Source: Acidobacteriota bacterium
Lineage (GTDB): Bacteria > Acidobacteriota > Holophagae > Acanthopleuribacterales > Acanthopleuribacteraceae
Assembly: GCA_020637335.1 (NCBI GenBank)
Contig: JACJWC010000009.1
Location: 62,001 to 126,000, forward strand
DNA length: 64,000 bases
Direction of reading: 5' to 3'
The notes below the pieces were generated by a model, which made no database searches, was not told the DNA's origin, and saw only the letters and a list, made by a program, of their open reading frames with translations. The translations under genes were made by a program, and so were the position numbers. Positions 59,347 to 64,000 of the stretch are shown one piece after another (the first letter of the stretch is position 1; each line of letters starts with the position of its first letter).

Positions 59347-60450
59347 ATGTGGTCAGATTCGGATCTCCATTTTATGCAGCGGGCCTTGAGCTTGGCCGAA
59401 AAAGCGCAAGGCCATACTGCGCCTAACCCAATGGTGGGCTGTGTCCTGGTCAAGGGCGGGCAAATAATCGGAGAAGGCTTTCACCCAAAGGCAGGCATGC
59501 CGCATGCGGAAGTTGTGGCGTTGGAACAGGCAGGTGAGGCCGCACGCGGTGCGATCGCCTATGTCACCTTAGAGCCGTGCGCACACTTCGGCCGTACGCC
59601 CCCCTGTGCTGAGGCACTGGTCAAAGCGGGTGTGGCGGAAGTTGTGGTGGCAGTGGAAGATCCGTTCCCCAAAGTCCAGGGTCGCGGTCGCGCGCGGTTA
59701 GAGGCGGCAGGCATCCACGTTCGAGAAGGTTGTCTTCGCGAGGAGGCGACCTACCTTAACCGGGCTTTTTTCCACCGCGTTTTAACCGGCAAACCGTACG
59801 TCACCCTAAAAGTAGCCATGAGTTTGGATGGCAAAATCGCCACCCAAACAGGCCAGAGCCAATGGATTACGAGTGGCATCGCCCGTCAAAAAGTTCAAGC
59901 TTTGCGCAAAATGTGTGATGGCATTTTGGTCGGAACACAAACCTTGTTTGTGGACCGGCCGCGTCTGACGGTACACAACGGATCCGAAGACGATCAACCT
60001 ACCCGTTGCTTTTTGGATCGAAAGGGCCGCGTTCCCATGGATTATTTTGCTCGTGCCGCCGAACTGCCAGGCCGAAAAATCGTCCTTCACGGCCAGAACC
60101 TGGACCCACAACGCATGCAATCCTTGGGCGAAATGGGCTTTGAAACCAACCAAGTCCCTGAAGAAGAAGGCGGCTTTGTTTTGGATAGGTTGCTCACCCA
60201 GGTCGCCGATTGCGGCATCAATCATTTATTAGTCGAAGGCGGGGCTCGCCTGGTTAACCAACTGATATCACAGGACTTAATCCAAGAGATATGGCTCATG
60301 ATTGCGCCAATTGTGCTAGCCGGTCAGGCCCCGACCTGGTCGGGACTGCCCTTTGGCGTCAATGAACTTTCATCTGCGCCGCGTTTTCAGTTCAAATCGA
60401 GCGAACGTTTAGGGTCCGACCTGGCCATCTTGCTTGAGAGGAGTTTGTAA
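59347..60450 (+). CDS. ribD: Bifunctional riboflavin deaminase/reductase RibD
   Basis: RibD deaminates and then reduces the pyrimidine intermediate of riboflavin. The N-terminal deaminase has HAEVVAL and zinc cysteines in CAHFGRTPPCAEAL. The reductase half begins near residue 145 with VTLKVAMSLDGKIAT and ends LLVEGGARLVNQLI. The protein has 367 residues. Only 11 bases separate it from the upstream gene, so no FMN riboswitch precedes it. Confidence 0.95.
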   Translation: MWSDSDLHFMQRALSLAEKAQGHTAPNPMVGCVLVKGGQIIGEGFHPKAGMPHAEVVALEQAGEAARGAIAYVTLEPCAHFGRTPPCAEALVKAGVAEVVVAVEDPFPKVQGRGRARLEAAGIHVREGCLREEATYLNRAFFHRVLTGKPYVTLKVAMSLDGKIATQTGQSQWITSGIARQKVQALRKMCDGILVGTQTLFVDRPRLTVHNGSEDDQPTRCFLDRKGRVPMDYFARAAELPGRKIVLHGQNLDPQRMQSLGEMGFETNQVPEEEGGFVLDRLLTQVADCGINHLLVEGGARLVNQLISQDLIQEIWLMIAPIVLAGQAPTWSGLPFGVNELSSAPRFQFKSSERLGSDLAILLERSL

Positions 60451-61061
60451 TGTTTACCGGAATAATCGAGGAAGTCGGGCATGTGTTATCCAGAAAAGGT
60501 GACGAAGCGGGTCAAACCCTGAACATCCAGGCCCGTACCGTTTTGGAAGGTAGCCAAATCGGCGACTCCATCGCCGTCAATGGCGTGTGTTTAACCGTTA
60601 CCCATTTGGCGCCCGATCAGTTCAGCGTTGATGTCGCACCAGAAACCCTTATCAAAACCAACCTGGGCAACCTCAACCCGCACGACCCCGTGAACTTGGA
60701 GCGGGCCTTAACCCCAACCAGTCGCATGGGTGGACATTTGGTTCAAGGTCACGTCGATGGCACGGTCGAACTAGTGGAAAAAAAAGCGCAAGGCCAGGCG
60801 GTGCTGCTCCACTATTTGGCAGCACCCCAGCTAATGAAATACATTGTGAATAAAGGGTTTGTATGCCTGGACGGAGCCAGCTTGACGGTTATTGACGCCC
60901 TTGAGGACCGCTTTAGTCTGATGTTAATTCCCATTACTCAGGAGAAAACAATTCTGGCCGAAAAGGCGCTGGGTTATCGCGCCAATCTGGAAGTCGACAT
61001 CCTGGGTAAGTACCTAGAGAAATGGATTGGACCCAAAAACAATTGGCCCCAGCGGTTCTAG
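60450..61061 (+). CDS. ribE: Riboflavin synthase alpha chain
   Basis: The 203-residue enzyme dismutates two lumazines to riboflavin. The two internal repeats are seen: MFTGIIEEVG with INGVCLTV-like AVNGVCLTVTHL, and the second with GHVDGTVELVEK and LDGASLTVID. Its ATG overlaps the ribD stop by one base, and the end overlaps the longer in-frame start region of ribBA. Confidence 0.95.
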   Translation: MFTGIIEEVGHVLSRKGDEAGQTLNIQARTVLEGSQIGDSIAVNGVCLTVTHLAPDQFSVDVAPETLIKTNLGNLNPHDPVNLERALTPTSRMGGHLVQGHVDGTVELVEKKAQGQAVLLHYLAAPQLMKYIVNKGFVCLDGASLTVIDALEDRFSLMLIPITQEKTILAEKALGYRANLEVDILGKYLEKWIGPKNNWPQRF

Positions 61062-61126
61062 CGCCCTCTAGAAGAAAAGGGTATACTTGGGCCGGGACGG
61101 ACCCCAGCCGTCACCAGGAGATAGGC

Positions 61127-62353
61127 ATGAAATTTTCCACGGTGGAAGCCGCCATCGAGGCTATCCGCGCCGGGCGTTTTGTTGTCGTTGTCGACGATGA
61201 AAACAGAGAGAATGAAGGCGACCTGATCATCGCCGCAGAACATATCGATGCAAAAGCAATCAACTTTATGATCCAGAATGGACGGGGCTTGGTTTGCCTG
61301 GCCATGGGACCCTCTATTTTTGATGCATTGGGTATCCCCTTAATGGTTGCATCCAATCGCAATCACTCCAAGTTTCAAACCAATTTTGGCGTTTCTATTG
61401 GTGCCCGAGAAGGCATAACCACTGGAATTTCCGCGCCTGACCGTGCAGCAACAATTCAAGCCGCCATTCGACCGGGCGCGACCCGAGATGACATCACCAT
61501 GCCCGGCCACATTTTCCCCATTCGCGCACGAGAAAACGGCGTTCTGGAGCGACGTGGTCATACGGAAGCCGCTGTGGACTTGGCTCGATTGGCCGGTTTG
61601 CGGCCTGCCGGGGTTATTTGCGAAATCATCAAAGAAGATGGGACCATGGCGCGTCTCCCCGATTTAATTGAGTTTGCCCAAGCGCATCAATTGCCGGTTC
61701 TGACCATCGAAGACCTTTCCGCCTATCGCATGCACCGCGAACCCATTGTTCGGCGCATCGATACGGCCAATTTGCCCACAAGCCATGGCGTTTTTACGGT
61801 CCACGCGTTTCAAGACCATCGCGGGTGGGAGCATCTGGCCTTTACCTGTGGAGACCTGGAAAAACAATTGCCATTGGCCCGTTTACACTCTGAATGCCTG
61901 ACCGGAGATGTGTTCGGCAGTCTGCGCTGCGATTGTGGCGATCAATTGCAACAAGCCCTGGCCCAAATACAAGAGCAAGGCTGTGGCGTGTTGGTTTACC
62001 TACGCCAAGAAGGTCGCGGCATCGGCTTAGCGAATAAGATTAAAGCTTATGCATTACAGGATCGCGGCATGGATACGGTTGAAGCCAATTTGCATCTTGG
62101 CTTTCCCGAGGACGCGCGAACTTTTGATATTGGCGCAGCTATTCTCAAGGATTTAGGCGTGCGATCCGTGCGTCTTTTGACTAATAACCCCAATAAAATG
62201 CGCGAGTTGGAAGCCTGCGGAGTCAAAATTCAGGAACGCGTTCCGCTGATCGTACCCGCCAATCCTGAGAATCAAAATTATCTCCAGGTAAAAGCGACCC
62301 GCTTGGGGCACCTATTGCAGAATGTCGGTGAAAATATTGGGGCAAGCAGGTAA
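61127..62353 (+). CDS. ribBA: Bifunctional DHBP synthase/GTP cyclohydrolase II
   Basis: The 408-residue protein makes both riboflavin precursors. The RibB half starts with VVVVDDENRENEGDLIIAA and ends about residue 205. The RibA half has the zinc-binding GDVFGSLRCDCGDQL and YLRQEGRGIGLANKIKAY. I chose the ATG at 61127 after a GGAG site (AGGAGATAGGC), not the upstream frame inside ribE. Both catalytic centres are intact. Confidence 0.95.
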   Translation: MKFSTVEAAIEAIRAGRFVVVVDDENRENEGDLIIAAEHIDAKAINFMIQNGRGLVCLAMGPSIFDALGIPLMVASNRNHSKFQTNFGVSIGAREGITTGISAPDRAATIQAAIRPGATRDDITMPGHIFPIRARENGVLERRGHTEAAVDLARLAGLRPAGVICEIIKEDGTMARLPDLIEFAQAHQLPVLTIEDLSAYRMHREPIVRRIDTANLPTSHGVFTVHAFQDHRGWEHLAFTCGDLEKQLPLARLHSECLTGDVFGSLRCDCGDQLQQALAQIQEQGCGVLVYLRQEGRGIGLANKIKAYALQDRGMDTVEANLHLGFPEDARTFDIGAAILKDLGVRSVRLLTNNPNKMRELEACGVKIQERVPLIVPANPENQNYLQVKATRLGHLLQNVGENIGASR

Positions 62354-62358
62354 TTTTT

Positions 62359-62817
62359 ATGGCGTTGATTGAAGGAAACTTAATGGGCCAAGGTCTGCGT
62401 TTCGCAATTGTGCAGGCGCGCTGGAATGATTTGATGGGGAACCGCTTACTCGAAGGGGCGGAAGACTGCCTGAAACGGCACGGCTGCGATCAATACGATG
62501 TGGTTAAAGTGCCCGGAAGCTTTGAAATCCCCTTGATTGCCAAAAAGTTGGCCCTTTCTGGAAAATATGACGCCATTATTTGTCTAGGCGTATTAATTCG
62601 CGGGGGCACGTTACACTTTGAGCTGATCGCAGGTCAAACGACTAACGGAATCTCAGCTGTTGGCCTTGAAACGGGCGTGCCTGTGACCTTTGGGGTTATC
62701 ACCTGTGACAGCCTGGAACAGGCCATGGAACGATCCGGCAGCAAAGCTGGCAACAAAGGCGCAGAAGCGGCCCTGGCCGCCATTGAAATGGCCAATTTGG
62801 TCAAACAAATCGGCTAG
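62359..62817 (+). CDS. ribH: 6,7-dimethyl-8-ribityllumazine synthase
   Basis: RibH builds the lumazine that RibE then turns into riboflavin, and often forms icosahedral cages. The 152 residues show VKVPGSFEIPLIAKKL, CLGVLIRGGTLHFELIA with the active-site histidine near it, and the end GNKGAEAALAAIEMANL. It completes the operon; no downstream terminator is evident. Confidence 0.95.
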   Translation: MALIEGNLMGQGLRFAIVQARWNDLMGNRLLEGAEDCLKRHGCDQYDVVKVPGSFEIPLIAKKLALSGKYDAIICLGVLIRGGTLHFELIAGQTTNGISAVGLETGVPVTFGVITCDSLEQAMERSGSKAGNKGAEAALAAIEMANLVKQIG

Positions 62818-62820
62818 CGC

Positions 62821-63435
62821 ATGAACCAACTCTGGTTGGTGCGGCACGGCCAATCCGAAGGCAACCGCAACCATTGTTTTCTCGGACGCCAGGATCCACC
62901 GCTAACGGATTTGGGCCGCAAGCAGATGCAATCGATTCGCGCCCTTTTGCCGAACCAGCCCGACCAAATTTGGACCAGCCCATTGCAACGCGCATCCCAA
63001 TCCGCTGCTTTGCTATTCAGCCAACACGCACAAACAGACTCGCGATTAATGGAACAGGATTTCGGCGCTTGGGAAGGGTTAACCCGCGAAGAGGCGGAAC
63101 AACAGGACCCTCACGTTTTTGCAGCATGGGCAACAGGCGATCCTGTGTTTGCACCTCCGAAAGGCGAAAGCTTATTTTCCGTTCAGGCGCGGGTGGAGAG
63201 TTGGCTCGCAGATTTCCAAAAAAAAGGATCGCCGCAAGCCGTTGTGGTCGCACACGGCGGCCTTTTGCAAACGCTTTGTTGTCGCTTGTTGAACACACCG
63301 CTTTCCAATCAGTGGCCGTATGTGTTTCAACAAGGCGGCATTGCCCACTTCCGATTCTTGGGCAGTCGGGCCCAGATGATTGGTTTTTATCCAGGCCCGT
63401 TATCAGAGGTTTCGCCGTCCAACCAATCCAAATAA
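62821..63435 (+). CDS. Histidine phosphatase family protein
   Basis: A 204-residue phosphoglycerate-mutase-fold phosphatase with the catalytic histidine in LWLVRHGQSEGN, the second RxS in SPLQRASQSA, and a C-terminal VVVAHGGLLQTL. Subfamily (CobC, GpmB-like) cannot be set. It starts right after ribH, and might act on a phosphorylated riboflavin intermediate, which is inference. It overlaps the CutA gene (opposite strand) by 49 bases. Confidence 0.87.
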   Translation: MNQLWLVRHGQSEGNRNHCFLGRQDPPLTDLGRKQMQSIRALLPNQPDQIWTSPLQRASQSAALLFSQHAQTDSRLMEQDFGAWEGLTREEAEQQDPHVFAAWATGDPVFAPPKGESLFSVQARVESWLADFQKKGSPQAVVVAHGGLLQTLCCRLLNTPLSNQWPYVFQQGGIAHFRFLGSRAQMIGFYPGPLSEVSPSNQSK

Positions 63436-63719
63436 GAGCCCGATCCATCGGCGATTTCGCGAAATAGAACACACGGTACCTTGTAAGGGTGCATGGCCAG
63501 GACGGTATCGATAATGGTCGAGCGGTTTCGACGGGGAGCTTTCGCAATCAAGACGACTTCCGAGTCGCATTGAATAGCGCCTTGCCACTGATACCAACTC
63601 TCAACCGAGGGGAAAATATTGGCACATCCAATAAACCTACCTTCCAACAATTTTTTGGCAAGAGTTTGTGCTGACTCAAGAGAGGGGAAGGTTATGTAAA
63701 CGGAATCAAACGCGCGCAT
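63387..63719 (-). CDS. cutA: CutA-family divalent cation tolerance protein
   Basis: The 110-residue protein has the CutA core: VYITFPSLESAQTLAKKLL, IGCANIFPSVESWYQWQG and SEVVLIAKA, with a conserved tail ending in YLDWLDGE. CutA forms trimers; its link to copper tolerance is debated. GGGAG six bases before the ATG at 63719 supports that start. It converges with the phosphatase gene, their ends overlapping by 49 bases. Confidence 0.9.
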   Translation of the reverse strand: MRAFDSVYITFPSLESAQTLAKKLLEGRFIGCANIFPSVESWYQWQGAIQCDSEVVLIAKAPRRNRSTIIDTVLAMHPYKVPCVLFREIADGSGSYLDWLDGETSDNGPG

Positions 63720-63811
63720 GGGTAGCTCCCGAACAAGATTCGTCCATTCTTGCACAATTCGCATTCCCGCCAGGCAGGGCCTTTGCTATTCTCGCCTGAG
63801 CGAGGTACAGC

Positions 63812-64000
63812 ATGTGGAACACTATTTTCGGGATCGGTCGCAACTACGTAGCCCATGCCCATGAACTGGGCAATGAAGTCCCTAGCCAACCAGTTATTTT
63901 TACCAAGACAGGGTCGAGCCTGACCAGAGAAACCCAGTTGGTTTTTCCAGCGGAATTGCAGCCCATCCACTTCGAATTGGAATTGGTTTTTGAAATTGGC
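63812..64000 (+). CDS. Fumarylacetoacetate hydrolase family protein (partial at right edge)
   Basis: The first 63 codons read an FAH-type start: MWNTIFGIGRNYVAHA, ELGNEVPSQPVIFTKT, GSSLTR and the ending HFELELVFEIG, where the E-x-E metal site lies. Relatives such as acylpyruvate hydrolases and oxaloacetate tautomerases cleave or rearrange C-C bonds in oxo-acids. GAGG lies seven bases before the ATG. The rest lies outside the window. Confidence 0.85.
   Translation, partial: MWNTIFGIGRNYVAHAHELGNEVPSQPVIFTKTGSSLTRETQLVFPAELQPIHFELELVFEIG

Noticed and set aside
1..64000. CRISPR array, IS element, prophage or tRNA genes
   Set aside because: No spaced repeats, transposase or phage genes, nor tRNA-like T-loop/CCA arrangements, were found on reading both strands.

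Overview
The window looks like the chromosome of a free-living Gram-negative bacterium. Envelope genes include a LapB-type lipopolysaccharide-assembly regulator, FtsEX, a TolC-family channel, lipoprotein signals, a PilT ATPase and an Hcp-type protein. Signalling genes include eukaryotic-type Ser/Thr kinases, a TonB-family protein carrying a kinase fold, PilZ, a two-component pair and an ECF sigma factor. Together with many TPR proteins and mid-range GC by eye, this suggests Acidobacteriota (a Holophagae or Acanthopleuribacter-like lineage), but no rRNA is present and the assignment is low confidence. I saw no tRNA, rRNA, insertion sequence, prophage or CRISPR array; the gene content is chromosomal and mostly housekeeping.

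Layout. Positions 1-2530 (minus) hold a histidine operon controlled by an attenuator: a leader peptide with six consecutive His codons, a terminator, hisG, then a HisC aminotransferase fused to a HAD phosphatase domain that runs off the left edge. A PilZ gene follows. Positions 3303-8875 (minus) are a tightly overlapped heme cluster hemA-hemC-hemD-hemL-hemE-hemJ lacking hemB. Positions 9028-15220 hold NamZ and TlpA-like envelope genes, OsmC, LOG, and a flavoprotein/polyferredoxin pair. Positions 15499-27246 (minus) hold ftsEX, a lytic transglycosylase, HIT, a pseudokinase-TonB protein, a LapA-LapB-like fusion, rlmH-rsfS-obg-rpmA-rplU and dapF.

Positions 27327-32328 (plus) hold a histidine kinase/response regulator pair, small redox proteins, TatD and a degenerate ketosynthase. 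Positions 32312-43069 (minus) hold a TPR protein, a PilT with an added coiled coil, an M23 peptidase/CPBP protease/Ser-Thr kinase operon, a TolC-family protein, a DegT aminotransferase with a histone-like tail, and a Ycf46-like AAA+ ATPase. Positions 43279-47861 (plus) hold a family-4 uracil-DNA glycosylase, a CYTH protein, a lipoprotein and an ECF sigma/anti-sigma pair. Then come ComF, a deoxyribosyltransferase-like/HTH fusion with a palindromic promoter, an ABC exporter and an orphan hcp.

The most interesting block is 53159-58795 (minus): polyphosphate kinase, a CHAD protein, a ParA-family ATPase and an exopolyphosphatase, all joined by start/stop overlaps. Synthesis, polyphosphate binding, a positioning-type ATPase and degradation in one transcript suggest a dedicated system for placing or segregating polyphosphate granules. 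The right end holds a complete riboflavin operon (ribD-ribE-ribBA-ribH), a histidine phosphatase, CutA and the start of a fumarylacetoacetate-hydrolase family gene.
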